Assembly: GCF_000515415.1 (NCBI RefSeq)
Contig: NZ_KI911783.1
Location: 1,032,501 to 1,096,500 of the forward strand
Direction of reading: 5' to 3'
DNA length: 64,000 nucleotides
Source: Bradyrhizobium sp. WSM1417
GTDB lineage: Bacteria; Pseudomonadota; Alphaproteobacteria; Rhizobiales; Xanthobacteraceae
Notes under the pieces: generated by a model
Databases searched by the model: none
Told to the model about the DNA's origin: nothing
What the model saw: the letters and a program-made list of their open reading frames with translations, nothing else
Translations under genes and position numbers: made by a program
Shown here: piece by piece, positions 16,635 through 26,002 of the stretch
Position numbering within the stretch: the first letter of the stretch is position 1
Layout of the letters: each line of letters starts with the position of its first letter

Positions 16635-18392
16635 CTACAGCGGAAGTTCCGGCTCCCGCCGCGCATTTCTGCGGGCATTCGTGATCGCCGGCGAGGCGGT
16701 GGAGCGGACAAAACTCCAGCGGATCGAGGGCGCCTGCCGCGCATCCTGACGGATCACGATCTGCGCGGTGCGGCGCGGGCCGTCATTGCCGGCCAGGGAT
16801 ACGCTGTCCTCCAGCTCGACCTTGTCGTCGAGCGCCTCGAAGGTCCAGACGTCGCGGTTCGGCAGCACCAGCATGACGCCGCGGGCATCGGACAGCCGGC
16901 TCGCCTTCACTGCAGGGTGCAGATGGAATCGCAGTGCGAAATCGGCATCCGGGCCCTTGAAGCGTCCGCCTTGCGGCGGCGACAGCGTGTCCTCTCCGTC
17001 GATGCGCGCGCCGTCATTGGCGATCATCAGCACGCGGCGGTGGATCGCGCCGAATTTTGTCAGGTAACCGTCATGCGACGTCGTGAGCAGCGTGCCGTTC
17101 TGCACGATTTCCCGATAGCTCTCGACCTCGACGGGGCCGCTGGTGACCGGTGCGCCGTGCAAGAGCCGCTTCATCGCCGACATCTCCACGAACTGGCATG
17201 ACGAGGTGTCGTGATAGGTCAGCGTCGAATGCGCCGCCGTCCCGCGTGCGAACGGCCGCCAATTGTCGCGGCCCGTGGTCGGCATGCCGCAATTGGTGAC
17301 GATGCGGCTGATGCCGGAGGATAGTTCGAACGACAGGCAGCCGGCATGGGCGTCGTGGCTGACACTGGCCGCCGGCGGCGGGCCGGTGTCGATGATCAGC
17401 GTGGTCTGGCCGGCATCGAGGCGCTGGAAACCGGTATGCGGCATGTTCGACATCGGCGCGCCGTGGGTGTCGTCATAGGCAAGCAGCGTCGCGAGCAGGT
17501 CCGAGGGCGTCGCGCTCATGCCGTTGAACAGCGCGAAATTGCCGTCGCCGTGGCGGAAGAAGCGCAGCATCGGCATCATGCGGTCGATCGCGTTGAGCAG
17601 CGCGGGCGGCGGCGCGATGTTGCGCGCGGCAAAGGTCTGCCGCAGCGGCAACAGGTCGATCAACAGCTCGATCAGCGCGCCCGGGTTGCGCGAGACATGC
17701 CCGCCGTCGGGCAAGATCTGCCGCTGCAATTCATCCGAGAGCTTTTTCGAGGTGCTGCGGATGTGACTTGCCTGGTTGGCGAGGCACAGCGCCGCATAGC
17801 ACAGCGCGATCAGCACCTGGAGCTTCGGCACGCCGTCGGGAATGTTGACCATGGTGTAGCGCAGCAAGCGGATTTCGCGTGCCAGCGCGCGCAGATAGCG
17901 GCGGTAGAATTTGTTGTCGGTGTCGTTGAGCACCAGCGGCGCCTGCGACAGCAGGGAGATCACGCGTCGCGCCAGCACGTCGGCGCGTCGCGCGACGGGG
18001 CGGCGCTTGCTGGCAGGATTGCCGATCCAGTCCTCGATCAGCGAGCGCGCATTCGCGCGCGTCAGCGCGGTGTCGGCGGCGCGCAAATGGCGCAGCCAGC
18101 CGAAGCCGAGCAGCGCAACCTCCCAATCCTCCGACGGCGGCTCGAGATCGAAGATCGAGCGGCCGTGGCAATTGACAATCTTGCCGGCGAAGACGAAGCG
18201 GCCGGCATAGATCTCGGCGGCGCGGGTCGCATCCGCGGTGCGCAGATCATGGGGCGCGATGATCAGCCGGTCGGCGCGGCCGGGCCAGACCCGCGATAGG
18301 GCGACGGAACCGCCGCTCGCGCGCGCGAGCATGTTCCGCGCGAAGCGGTTCATCACCAGCGTCGAGATACGTCTGCGTTGAGCGACCGACAC
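16635..18392 (-). CDS. Heparinase II/III family protein
   Basis: 585 residues. The N-terminal alpha/alpha-toroid region contains LGFGWLRHLRAAD, NPGALIELLIDL and DGNFALFNGMS; the C-terminal beta region has the DAHAGCLSFELSSG and NWRPFARGTAAHSTL segments of heparinase II/III polysaccharide lyases, with candidate catalytic histidine in TAAHSTL. No signal peptide is visible. The true substrate in bacteria without heparin is unknown; a cell-envelope or exopolysaccharide role is plausible. The GTG at 18392 follows AGG with a 7-base gap; an ATG at 18353 is the alternative. It lies between rsmB and purH on one strand, 166 bp before purH. Confidence 0.85.
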   Translation of the reverse strand: MSVAQRRRISTLVMNRFARNMLARASGGSVALSRVWPGRADRLIIAPHDLRTADATRAAEIYAGRFVFAGKIVNCHGRSIFDLEPPSEDWEVALLGFGWLRHLRAADTALTRANARSLIEDWIGNPASKRRPVARRADVLARRVISLLSQAPLVLNDTDNKFYRRYLRALAREIRLLRYTMVNIPDGVPKLQVLIALCYAALCLANQASHIRSTSKKLSDELQRQILPDGGHVSRNPGALIELLIDLLPLRQTFAARNIAPPPALLNAIDRMMPMLRFFRHGDGNFALFNGMSATPSDLLATLLAYDDTHGAPMSNMPHTGFQRLDAGQTTLIIDTGPPPAASVSHDAHAGCLSFELSSGISRIVTNCGMPTTGRDNWRPFARGTAAHSTLTYHDTSSCQFVEMSAMKRLLHGAPVTSGPVEVESYREIVQNGTLLTTSHDGYLTKFGAIHRRVLMIANDGARIDGEDTLSPPQGGRFKGPDADFALRFHLHPAVKASRLSDARGVMLVLPNRDVWTFEALDDKVELEDSVSLAGNDGPRRTAQIVIRQDARQAPSIRWSFVRSTASPAITNARRNARREPELPL

Positions 18393-18509
18393 GCCTTGCC
18401 TTGATGGGGGAGAGGATTCCGACGAATCCTTATTAATCCCAAAATCGGACGGCCGACACCACCTTGAACGACGCGAATCAGCGCCGTGGTTGCAAAATCC
18501 AGTGCAAAA

Positions 18510-19856
18510 TCAGGATTTAACGAGCCGGGCAGCGAAAAATCCGTCGAGCCCGCAGAGCTTGGGATCAGCGTTCGGCAGATGGCTGGGCAGAGTGCGCAGA
18601 TCGCCCTCGGCGGTGACGATCTCGCTGAGTCCCGACACCTCGGACGCATCGATCGGAACCCGGCGAAGCCCAGGCTCTGCGGCCAGCAGCGCGGCGACCG
18701 CATGCTCGCCCTCTTCGGGCTCCAGCGAGCAGGTACAGTAGACCAGCGTTCCGCCGGGCTTGAGCAGCGAGACCGATTTTTGCAGCAGCCGCCGCTGGAG
18801 CGCGGTCATTGCGGCGATGTCGGATTCCTGCCGAAGCCAGGATACGTCGGGATGGCGGCGGATCGTCCCGGTCGATGTGCAAGGCGCATCGATCAGGATG
18901 CCGTCGAAGCCATCGGCAGGGCCGGACCATTCCGCGGCGTCGGCGACGACGGTCTCGGCCTGGAGCGACAACCGCGTCAGATTCTCGCGCAGCCGCGCCA
19001 CCCGGGCAGGCGAACGGTCGATGGCGGTGACATGGGCGCCAGCCTGCGCCAGCTGCGCGGTCTTGCCGCCGGGAGCGGCGCAGAGATCGGCGATGGATTT
19101 GCCCTTGATGTCGCCGAACAGCCGGGCCGGCAACGCAGCGGCGGCGTCCTGCACCCACCATTGTCCTTCGGCGAAGCCGGGAAGCATGGTCACTGCGCCG
19201 TGCAGCACTGTACGCACCGATCCGGTCGGCAGGACTTCGCCATGGAGCCGGCTCGCCCATTGCGCGGCGTCCGACTTCACGGTCAGATCCAGCGAAGGAT
19301 CGTGGCTGAGCGCGAGCGCCATGTCTCTTGCGACTGTTTCGCCGTAATGCGCGCTCCAGCGTGCGACCATCCAGGGCGGCAGATCCAGCGATTGCGCGGC
19401 AACCTCGTCCACCAGCGCCTTGCCCTCGCGGGCGCAGCGGCGCAGCACGGCGTTGACGAGGCCGGCATAGCGCGCGGCGCGCCGGTCGGATTGCACGAGG
19501 CGAACGGAGAGATCGACGGCTGCGTGATCGGGCACGTCCATCCAGAGGATCTGGGCAGCGCCGATCAACAGCGCGCTCTGCGCGCGCGGCGCGTCGGAGG
19601 GAATGCCCTTGTCGAGCAGGCGGGACAGCACATGGCCGAGCGTGCCTAGCCGGCGCAGCACGGTGGCGACCAGGCGGCGCATCAGCGCGCGGTCGCGGTC
19701 GGGGAGCGTCTTCAGTCCGGGATGGGCGCCGCTGCCGTCGAGCTGCTCGTCAAGTGTGCGGTGCTTTTGCAGCACGCCGTCGACGATGTCGGCGGCAATC
19801 CGCCGCGCCGCGAGACCGGGCACTTCGGATGGAGGAGCGAAACGTTGAGATGGCAT
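18510..19856 (-). CDS. rsmB: 16S rRNA (cytosine-5) methyltransferase RsmB
   Basis: 448 residues. The N-terminal NusB-like domain (about 10-150: AARRIAADIVDGVL, DRALMRRLVATVLRR) precedes an SAM-dependent methyltransferase domain with IADLCAAPGGKTAQLA, the motif IV cysteine in DAPCTSTGTIRRHPD and the motif VI cysteine in VYCTCSLEPEEGE. Those two cysteines define m5C RNA methyltransferases. The bacterial enzyme methylates C967 of 16S rRNA. ATG 19856 is preferred over an upstream in-frame start since the NusB fold begins soon after. First gene of the rsmB-heparinase-purH group. Confidence 0.95.
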   Translation of the reverse strand: MPSQRFAPPSEVPGLAARRIAADIVDGVLQKHRTLDEQLDGSGAHPGLKTLPDRDRALMRRLVATVLRRLGTLGHVLSRLLDKGIPSDAPRAQSALLIGAAQILWMDVPDHAAVDLSVRLVQSDRRAARYAGLVNAVLRRCAREGKALVDEVAAQSLDLPPWMVARWSAHYGETVARDMALALSHDPSLDLTVKSDAAQWASRLHGEVLPTGSVRTVLHGAVTMLPGFAEGQWWVQDAAAALPARLFGDIKGKSIADLCAAPGGKTAQLAQAGAHVTAIDRSPARVARLRENLTRLSLQAETVVADAAEWSGPADGFDGILIDAPCTSTGTIRRHPDVSWLRQESDIAAMTALQRRLLQKSVSLLKPGGTLVYCTCSLEPEEGEHAVAALLAAEPGLRRVPIDASEVSGLSEIVTAEGDLRTLPSHLPNADPKLCGLDGFFAARLVKS

Positions 19857-20043
19857 GCGGAAACAAGGTTCTGAGCGAGCGGCAGTTCGCCTTAATGGGC
19901 GCATGCCTTGAGAAGGCGATCTCTGGCACGCGAATATGCCAAATGTAAGAATCGCTTCCGGGTTTTTCAGCCCTCCGGACCCGATTTCAGGAATGCGTTA
20001 TTGGGCGTCGCGCCGCGGGCCGTCCCGCGCTAGAAAGCCGACA

Positions 20044-20253
20044 ATGAGTGACCAGTCTCCCGTTCCCGACCGCAAGCAGCTCACGCCGGCCGCCCAGCGT
20101 GCGCTGGCCGAGGCTGAAGCGCGCCGGCAGGCCGCGGCGGTCCGAGCCAAAAACGACGCCCAGGCGGCGCCAAAGGAGTTGCAGGGGCCAAAAGGACCCG
20201 AGCCGACCCGCTACGGCGATTGGGAGCGCAAGGGCATCGCTTCCGACTTCTGA
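20044..20253 (+). CDS. DUF1674 protein, succinate dehydrogenase assembly factor 4 (SdhAF4) type
   Basis: 69 residues. A charged, alanine-rich N-terminus leads to the conserved C-terminal motif GPEPTRYGDWERKGIASDF, nearly identical to the SdhAF4/DUF1674 signature. In mitochondria and alphaproteobacteria this family binds the flavinylated SDH subunit and promotes complex II assembly. It starts at ATG 20044, divergent from rsmB. No sdh genes are in the window. Identification rests on the very distinctive C-terminal motif. Confidence 0.85.
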   Translation: MSDQSPVPDRKQLTPAAQRALAEAEARRQAAAVRAKNDAQAAPKELQGPKGPEPTRYGDWERKGIASDF

Positions 20254-20310
20254 AGCCCGTCTTGTGAGGCTCGCTTGCCGGACTGCCCGACTCAGCCCTA
20301 GCGTGCGCGG

Positions 20311-20898
20311 ATGTCGCGTTTCGATCCAAGCCATCCGTATCGGCCTTCGTACAGCGGCTCGCCGTTTGGTCGCCGGTTCTCAGGCCTGTTGCCGTGGATG
20401 TTCGTGGTCGGAATCGTGGTGGCCGTGGTGTTCACGTTCCGGCACGGGATGAACGGGCCTTTCCATCGTGCGACTGACGGCCAATCGCGGGACGCCGAAA
20501 TCATCTTACAGCAGGGCAATCCCGACATTCGTCAGACGGTCGACGTCATCCGCACCATCGACGGCGACACCTTTCTTGCGCGCGTGCATCAGCAGGGCGG
20601 CCGCGACCTCGTCGCGCGCGTTCGCCTGCGCGGCATCGATGCACCCGAGATGAAAGCCTCCTGCCAGGAGGAACTGGACAAGGCCGAAGCCGCGGCCCGC
20701 GCATTGCGCGACCTGCTCGGCCAAGGTGGCGTGACGATTACCCATCTTGGACCTGACAAATACGGCCGCGTTCTCGCTGACGTCGCGACCAAACGCACGG
20801 CCAATGTCTCGGCGGCGTTGCTCGCGGGCGGCTACGCCCGGAGCTACAATGGCGGCCATCGCGACGGCTGGTGCGCGCGGAGCTGGCGCTTCTGGTAA
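20311..20898 (+). CDS. Membrane-anchored thermonuclease (SNase) family protein
   Basis: 195 residues. One transmembrane segment at about 26-43 (LLPWMFVVGIVVAVVF) follows a short basic N-terminus. The SNase-like domain begins at VDVIRTIDGDTF and has the hallmark RLRGIDAPE (arginine and acidic residues of the calcium/active site), then GPDKYGRVLADV with the second arginine. The domain ends early with a tryptophan- and arginine-rich tail. The predicted topology puts the nuclease domain outside the cytoplasm. It lies 57 bp after the SdhAF4 gene, possibly on the same transcript, with no evident functional link. Confidence 0.83.
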   Translation: MSRFDPSHPYRPSYSGSPFGRRFSGLLPWMFVVGIVVAVVFTFRHGMNGPFHRATDGQSRDAEIILQQGNPDIRQTVDVIRTIDGDTFLARVHQQGGRDLVARVRLRGIDAPEMKASCQEELDKAEAAARALRDLLGQGGVTITHLGPDKYGRVLADVATKRTANVSAALLAGGYARSYNGGHRDGWCARSWRFW

Positions 20899-20899
20899 C

Positions 20900-20926
20900 A
20901 AAAAAGCCGCGTCGAAAGACGCGGCT
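20900..20926 (-). terminator. Rho-independent terminator of the L,D-transpeptidase gene
   Basis: Nine-base perfect stem AGCCGCGTC/GACGCGGCT (20905-20913, 20918-20926) with GAAA loop. On the minus strand it is followed by TTTTTT, so it terminates the L,D-transpeptidase transcript; it starts one base after the nuclease stop codon and may also slow that transcript. Confidence 0.85.
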
Positions 20927-20953
20927 CTTGCCGTCTCGCCCTGATGCCGGCGA

Positions 20954-21469
20954 TCAGCGCGTCACGACCACCGTCGTGCCGACCGAGACGCGGCTGTAGA
21001 GATCCGTGATGTCGTCGTTGAGCATGCGGATGCAGCCATAGGAGACGAAGCCGCCGATCGAGCCCGGCACGTTGGTGCCGTGGATGGCATATTCGCCGCC
21101 GGACAGGGTCATGGCCGCGACGCCCATCGGATTGCGCGGCGAGCCGCCCGGGATGACGTCCGGGATGCTCGGCTTGTCGCGCTTCACCTCGGCGGGCGGC
21201 GCCCAGGCCGGATTGCGGTACTTGCCGTCGATGCGGGTGGTGCCGGCCCACTGCTTCCCGGACTTGCCGACGCCGACCGGATAGCGCACGGCGTGGCCGC
21301 TATCGAGAACGAGATAGAGCCGACGCTCGTTGGTTTTGACCACAATGGTGCCCGGCGAATAGTCGGCCAGGTGCGTTCCCACCATTTCCGGCCGCGCCTG
21401 CGCCGCCGTCGACATCAAGACCCCAGCCCCGATGGTGGCGGCCAGCGCCACAGCAATCCTCATCGACAT
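20954..21469 (-). CDS. L,D-transpeptidase (YkuD domain), exported
   Basis: 171 residues with a signal peptide ending near AAQA. The YkuD domain starts PGTIVVKTNERRLYLV and contains the catalytic motif HGTNVPGS...SYGCIRM (His130, Cys146). These enzymes make 3-3 crosslinks in peptidoglycan or attach lipoproteins to it. Two starts, ATG 21469 and 21463, are 6 bases apart; GGGGAA lies 5 bases before the first, which I prefer. A strong terminator follows the gene. Rhizobiales genomes carry many paralogs of this family. Confidence 0.92.
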   Translation of the reverse strand: MSMRIAVALAATIGAGVLMSTAAQARPEMVGTHLADYSPGTIVVKTNERRLYLVLDSGHAVRYPVGVGKSGKQWAGTTRIDGKYRNPAWAPPAEVKRDKPSIPDVIPGGSPRNPMGVAAMTLSGGEYAIHGTNVPGSIGGFVSYGCIRMLNDDITDLYSRVSVGTTVVVTR

Positions 21470-21775
21470 CGATTTTCCCCTTGCCCCGAACGGACCGTCC
21501 AAAATTACGCAAAACCGGCAATCGCTGGCCCGCCAAGCCCTTGTTAGAAGTCCTTGTCAGGGGACATTCTTAACCGCGCTTGTTAACCGCATGGTTTCCA
21601 CGCACGGCCGCCAAGGGCCAGGCAGCAGGGGGAACAAAGGAAATGTTCGAAACAAAGTAAATGACCTGAAAACAACACTCAGCGGGAAACATGCCCGGGC
21701 GCCCGGGCGCGGCCTGACAAGTGCGTGAGGGTATGAACGGCCGTTGTTCGGGGGAGCGCTAACGTGGAGATGCGG
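21470..21775. other. Intergenic region upstream of the L,D-transpeptidase gene, no gene seen
   Basis: No supported reading frame. It contains the L,D-transpeptidase leader and probably its promoter, and a short self-complementary GCCCGGGCGCCCGGGC stretch near 21692-21707. The following bases to 21916 form a repeat element. Confidence 0.4.
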
Positions 21776-21916
21776 TCTCGTGTTCCGGACACGGCGCAGC
21801 GCGAAGCAGTGCGACGCTGAGCCGGGAGCCAGAAAGCCACAGAGTCTGCGGTTGCATAGGCCCCGGCTCAACAGCGCACCGCCAAAGAGCGTTGCGCTGC
21901 GTCCGGGGGCACGAGA
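21776..21916. repeat. Dispersed inverted-repeat element, family F
   Basis: Left arm TCTCGTGTTCCGGACACGGCGCAGCGC (27 bases, given for position only as 21776-21802) and right arm about 21889-21916 are imperfect inverted repeats, with GAGCCGGGAGCC / GGCCCCGGCTC internally. It ends 5 bases before the acs stop. Paired-hairpin intergenic repeat like the other families listed, with a distinct sequence. Confidence 0.6.
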
Positions 21917-21921
21917 CTGCC

Positions 21922-23868
21922 TTACGCCGACTTCTTGTTCTGCCGGTTCTTGACGAGGTCGTCGACCACGCCGGGATCGGCCAGGGTCGAGGTGTCGCCC
22001 AGGCTGCCCGGCTCGTCCTCGGCGATCTTGCGCAGGATGCGGCGCATGATCTTGCCCGAGCGGGTTTTTGGCAGGCCGGGCGAGAACTGGATTTGGTCGG
22101 GCGCAGCGATCGGGCCGATCTCCTTACGGACCCAGGTGACGAGCTCCTTGCGCAGATCCTCGGTTGGCTCGATGCCGGCCATCAGGGTCACATAGGCGTA
22201 GATGCCCTGGCCCTTGATGTCGTGCGGGTAACCGACCACGGCGGCTTCAGAGACCTTCTCGTGTGCGACCAGTGCACTCTCGACTTCCGCCGTGCCCATG
22301 CGGTGGCCGGAGACGTTGATGACGTCGTCGACGCGGCCAGTGATCCAGTAATAACCGTCGGCATCGCGTCGGCAGCCGTCGCCCGTGAAATACTTGCCCT
22401 TGTAGGTCGAGAAGTAAGTCTGCTCGAAGCGGGCGTGGTCGCCATAGACCGTGCGCATCTGGCCCGGCCATGACCGCGTCAGGCACAGATTGCCGGATGT
22501 CTCGCCGTCCAGCACGTTGCCGTCGGCGTCGACGATCTCGGGCACCACGCCGAAGAACGGCTGCGTCGCCGAGCCCGGCTTGAGCTTCGTGGCGCCGGGT
22601 AGCGGCGTGATCAAAATGCCGCCGGTCTCGGTTTGCCACCAGGTGTCGACGATCGGGCAGCGGTCGTCGCCGACAACGCGGTGATACCACTCCCACGCTT
22701 CCGGATTGATCGGCTCGCCGACCGAGCCGAGCAGGCGCAGGCTGGCGCGCGAGGTCTTCTTCACGGGCGCGTCGCCGCTCTGCATCAGCGCGCGGATCGC
22801 CGTCGGCGCGGTATAGAAGATGTTGACCTTGTGCTTGTCGATGACGTTCCAGAATCGCGAATTATCCGGATAATTCGGCACCCCTTCGAACATCAGCGTG
22901 GTCGCGCCGTTGGCGAGCGGTCCGTAGAGAATGTAGCTGTGGCCGGTGACCCAGCCGACGTCGGCGGTGCACCAGTAGATGTCGCCGTCGTGATAGTCAA
23001 AGACGTATTGATGCGTCATCGCGGCGAACACGAGGTAGCCGGCGGAGGTGTGCAGCACGCCCTTGGGTTGGCCGGTCGAGCCCGAGGTGTAGAGGATGAA
23101 CAGCGGATCCTCGGCGTGCATGTGCTCGACCGGGCATTCCGTCGTCACCATTTTGGCGGCGTCGTGGTACCAGAGGTCGCGCGAGGGATTCATTTCGACC
23201 GCGCCGCCGGTGCGCTTGACCACGATGACCCAGTCGACGCCGTCTGCCTTGGCGAGCGCCGCGTCGACATTGGCTTTCAGCGGCACCTTCTTGCCGCCGC
23301 GCAGGCCCTCATCCGCGGTGATGATCACCTTGGACTGGCAGTCGTTGATGCGCTGGGCGAGGCTGTCGGGCGAGAAGCCGGCGAACACCACGGAGTGAAT
23401 CGCGCCGATCCGCGCGCAGGCCAGCATCGCGTAGGCCGCCTCCGGAATCATCGGCAGGTAGATGGTGACGCGGTCGCCCTTCTTGACGTTCCGGGTGCGC
23501 AGGATGTTGGCCATCCGGCAGACCTCGTCGTGCAGCTCCTTGTAGGTGATGTGCCGGGATTGTGAGGGATCGTCGCCTTCCCAGATGATCGCGGTCTGGT
23601 TGGCGCGGCTGTGGAGATGGCGGTCGATGCAATTATGGGCGACGTTGAGGATGCCGTCCTCGAACCATTTGATCGAGATGTTGCCGGGCGCGAAGGAGAC
23701 GTTCTCGATCTTGGTCGGCGCGTGCATCCAGTCGATGCGCTTGGCCTGCTCCGCCCAGAAACCGTTCGGGTCCGAGATCGAGCGGGCGTACATGTCCTTG
23801 TACTTGGCCTGGTCGACCCAGGCGCGCTTCGCCCATTCCGCGGGGACGTCGTAGATCTTCTCGGACAT
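21922..23868 (-). CDS. acs: Acetyl-CoA synthetase
   Basis: 648 residues, full length. The adenylate-forming motif [11 protein letters not shown], the TWWQTETGG core and [10 protein letters not shown] are present, and the C-terminal domain has the regulatory lysine (Lys606) in [10 protein letters not shown], the site acetylated by Pat-type enzymes in other bacteria. It activates acetate to acetyl-CoA through acetyl-AMP. GGAGGG lies 6 bases before ATG 23868. Monocistronic by position, divergent from topoisomerase IB with about 400 bp between them. Confidence 0.97.
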   Translation of the reverse strand: MSEKIYDVPAEWAKRAWVDQAKYKDMYARSISDPNGFWAEQAKRIDWMHAPTKIENVSFAPGNISIKWFEDGILNVAHNCIDRHLHSRANQTAIIWEGDDPSQSRHITYKELHDEVCRMANILRTRNVKKGDRVTIYLPMIPEAAYAMLACARIGAIHSVVFAGFSPDSLAQRINDCQSKVIITADEGLRGGKKVPLKANVDAALAKADGVDWVIVVKRTGGAVEMNPSRDLWYHDAAKMVTTECPVEHMHAEDPLFILYTSGSTGQPKGVLHTSAGYLVFAAMTHQYVFDYHDGDIYWCTADVGWVTGHSYILYGPLANGATTLMFEGVPNYPDNSRFWNVIDKHKVNIFYTAPTAIRALMQSGDAPVKKTSRASLRLLGSVGEPINPEAWEWYHRVVGDDRCPIVDTWWQTETGGILITPLPGATKLKPGSATQPFFGVVPEIVDADGNVLDGETSGNLCLTRSWPGQMRTVYGDHARFEQTYFSTYKGKYFTGDGCRRDADGYYWITGRVDDVINVSGHRMGTAEVESALVAHEKVSEAAVVGYPHDIKGQGIYAYVTLMAGIEPTEDLRKELVTWVRKEIGPIAAPDQIQFSPGLPKTRSGKIMRRILRKIAEDEPGSLGDTSTLADPGVVDDLVKNRQNKKSA

Positions 23869-24264
23869 GCTTCCCTCCACATACGGCAAGCCGAGCACAG
23901 ACCACGGGCGAGCCGACTATCGTTGAACCGATTATGCGTCGGGCTAACCGGACCCGACAAGGTGCACAAGCTGGACCTTCGGCGAGCAGCCTGCCATGCG
24001 GAGGATCAAGCCGCTCCGTGCGACTGTCGCAGTTTTGAAACAGGGCGACGGGGGCTTTCGGGTCTTTACCGAGATCCTCGGAATGGGCCGGCGCAGAGCG
24101 CCATGCTCCCGGCAGCGGTATTTAGAAACCGCCCTCCCTGATTCGGGACTCGCAATGCGGTTCGGAACACCCTAAATGGCCAACCCGGGTCCAACGAGAC
24201 CCCTTGGAACAAAAATCAGAACAGCGGCATTGACCGATAACAAACAGGGCTAAGGCATAAGACT
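23869..24264. other. 396-bp divergent intergenic region between acs and topoisomerase IB
   Basis: No supported gene. It should hold the promoters of both flanking genes. GGAAC at 24206-24210 followed after 17 bases by CATT (24228-24231) resembles the EcfG general-stress promoter (GGAAC-N16/17-CGTT) with one mismatch, 34 bp before the topoisomerase start. By chance alone several such matches are expected in 64 kb, so this is only a candidate. Confidence 0.35.
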
Positions 24265-25434
24265 ATGATGGATCAGCAGAATCTCGGGACTTTGCGGCCC
24301 GCTTCAGCCGATCCTGCAGCCATTGCGCTGGCCAAAGCCCTCGGACAATGGCCGAAACCGGCCGGCTCCGGCCGTCCCAGTCCGAAAAAAGCGTTCGACA
24401 CGGCGCCTGCGGCGACGGTCGAGGCCCTCGCCAAGGAACTGGGCCTGCGGCTCGGCGACCAGAACGAGCTGACCATTCGCCGCATCAGGCGCGGCAAGGG
24501 CTATTCCTTCGTGCGGCCCAACGGCGTCCACATCCGCGATGCCCGCACCATTCGGCGGCTGCATTCGATGGCAGTGCCGCCGGCCTATCGCGAGGTGCGC
24601 TACTCGGCCGATCCGAGCACGCATCTTCAGGCGGTGGGACGCGATGCCGCGGGCCGGCTGCAATATCGCTATCACGCCGATTGGGAGAAGGTCCGCGAGC
24701 AACGCAAGGCGCATCGCCTGGAGAAGCTCGTCGGCGCGCTGCCCAAGATCCGGCGCAAGGTCTCGGCGTTCCTGTCGGGCGACGAGCCGACCCGCGAGTT
24801 CGCGCTCTCGGCCGTCATCGAACTGATTGCGCGCACCGCGATCCGCCCCGGCAACGAATCCTATGCCCGTCTCAACGGCACCCGCGGCGCCACCACGCTG
24901 CTGAAGTCCAACGTCTCGCTGGAAGACGACAGCTTCGTGCTGACCTTCAAGGCGAAGGGCGGCAAGGCCGTGCGCAAGGAGTGCGACGCGGCCAAGCTCG
25001 TGCGCGCCATCGGCATTTTGCAGGGCGTTCCCGGCAAGCGCATGTTCCAGTATCGCGATCCCTATGGCATCGTGCGTGCGGTTAGCACCACCCAGGTGAA
25101 CGCGTTTCTGCGCGAGATCGCCGGCATCAAGATCTCGCTGAAGGATTTCCGCACGCTGATGGCTTCCGCCGTCGTCGTGGAATCGCTGTCGCGGATCACG
25201 CCGGCGACCAGCCAGCGCGGCCGCAAGAAGCAGGTGCTGGAGGCGATCCGCGGCGCTGCCGATCAGCTCTCCAACACGCCGGCGATCTGCCGCAAGAGCT
25301 ATGTTCACGACACCATCGTCACCGCGTTCGAGGACGGCATCCTCGAACGCTTCGCTGCGACCATGAAGGGCCAGCGCTCGCAGGCCAGGCGCGAGCAACT
25401 TTTGCAGCAGGTGGTGGCGACCGCGGCGGTCTAA
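24265..25434 (+). CDS. DNA topoisomerase IB (poxvirus/eukaryote-like)
   Basis: 389 residues. The N-terminal domain contains YSFVRPNGVHIRDARTIRRLHSMAVPPAYR (shown in short parts: IRRLHSMAVPPAY), and the catalytic domain has ARTAIRPGNESYARLNGTRG, FKAKGGKAVRKEC, and the nucleophile Tyr346 in ICRKSYVHDTIV, just as in bacterial type IB enzymes related to vaccinia topoisomerase. It relaxes supercoils by nicking one strand through a 3'-phosphotyrosine bond. An N-terminal extension of about 45 residues, low in structure, precedes the domain. Starts MMDQ at 24265; the second codon is also ATG. A possible stress promoter is noted upstream. Confidence 0.92.
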   Translation: MMDQQNLGTLRPASADPAAIALAKALGQWPKPAGSGRPSPKKAFDTAPAATVEALAKELGLRLGDQNELTIRRIRRGKGYSFVRPNGVHIRDARTIRRLHSMAVPPAYREVRYSADPSTHLQAVGRDAAGRLQYRYHADWEKVREQRKAHRLEKLVGALPKIRRKVSAFLSGDEPTREFALSAVIELIARTAIRPGNESYARLNGTRGATTLLKSNVSLEDDSFVLTFKAKGGKAVRKECDAAKLVRAIGILQGVPGKRMFQYRDPYGIVRAVSTTQVNAFLREIAGIKISLKDFRTLMASAVVVESLSRITPATSQRGRKKQVLEAIRGAADQLSNTPAICRKSYVHDTIVTAFEDGILERFAATMKGQRSQARREQLLQQVVATAAV

Positions 25435-25445
25435 CCTCGGCGTCG

Positions 25446-25901
25446 TTACGCCTTGTTGGAAACGCCGTTGTCGGGACCGGGATCGCCGCCCGCGGCGGCC
25501 GTCGTGAGCCGTCCCAGATAATGCGCCCATCCCGTCGTGTGTGCGGCAGCCTGTTCCTCGGTCGGCAGCCCGCTATGGGTCATGCGCAGCAATGTGCCGC
25601 CGTCGCGTTCAATCAGGTCGATCTCAATCAGGCTCGAGCCGGGCGGCACTTCCTGGCCGCCCTCCCATCCAAACGTGTAGGCGAGACGATGCACCGGCAC
25701 GACTTCGCGGAACGCGCCGCGGGCGACGCCGCCGCGGGGGCCGATGCCTTTGAGCAGATACAGTCCGCCGGGATGCGGCTCCGTGGTCGCGTCGGAACCC
25801 ATCCAGCTCAAAATCTTCTCGGGGTCGGTCAGGTAGGCGAAAACGGTGGCACGTGGGGCCGCGATCTGGGTTTCGCGTCGCACTATGAACGGTTCGGTCA
25901 T
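25446..25901 (-). CDS. SRPBCC / AHSA1-family protein
   Basis: 151 residues. RRETQIAAPRATVFAYLTDPEKILSWMG is the typical first strand and helix of START-like (SRPBCC) proteins (quoted here only as pattern: APRATVFAYLTDPEKIL), followed by GGLYLLKG, YTFGWEGG and the C-terminal helix GWAHYLGRLTTAA. The family binds hydrophobic ligands or acts with ArsR-type regulators; none is adjacent. Convergent with topoisomerase IB (stops 11 bp apart) and divergent from the cyclase gene. Confidence 0.8.
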   Translation of the reverse strand: MTEPFIVRRETQIAAPRATVFAYLTDPEKILSWMGSDATTEPHPGGLYLLKGIGPRGGVARGAFREVVPVHRLAYTFGWEGGQEVPPGSSLIEIDLIERDGGTLLRMTHSGLPTEEQAAAHTTGWAHYLGRLTTAAAGGDPGPDNGVSNKA

Positions 25902-26002
25902 CGGCGATCATCCCTGGGCTGACTGTGGGACATGGCGGCGCCCGCGCGGCCCGTCAAGGATTGCCCGTGACAAAGAGGGCCAGGCTTCGTCATGATCGTG
26001 CC

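Noticed and set aside
15209..16684. 491-codon plus-strand frame opposite purH
   Set aside because: Antisense to a full-length purH; no ribosome binding site or protein-like features.
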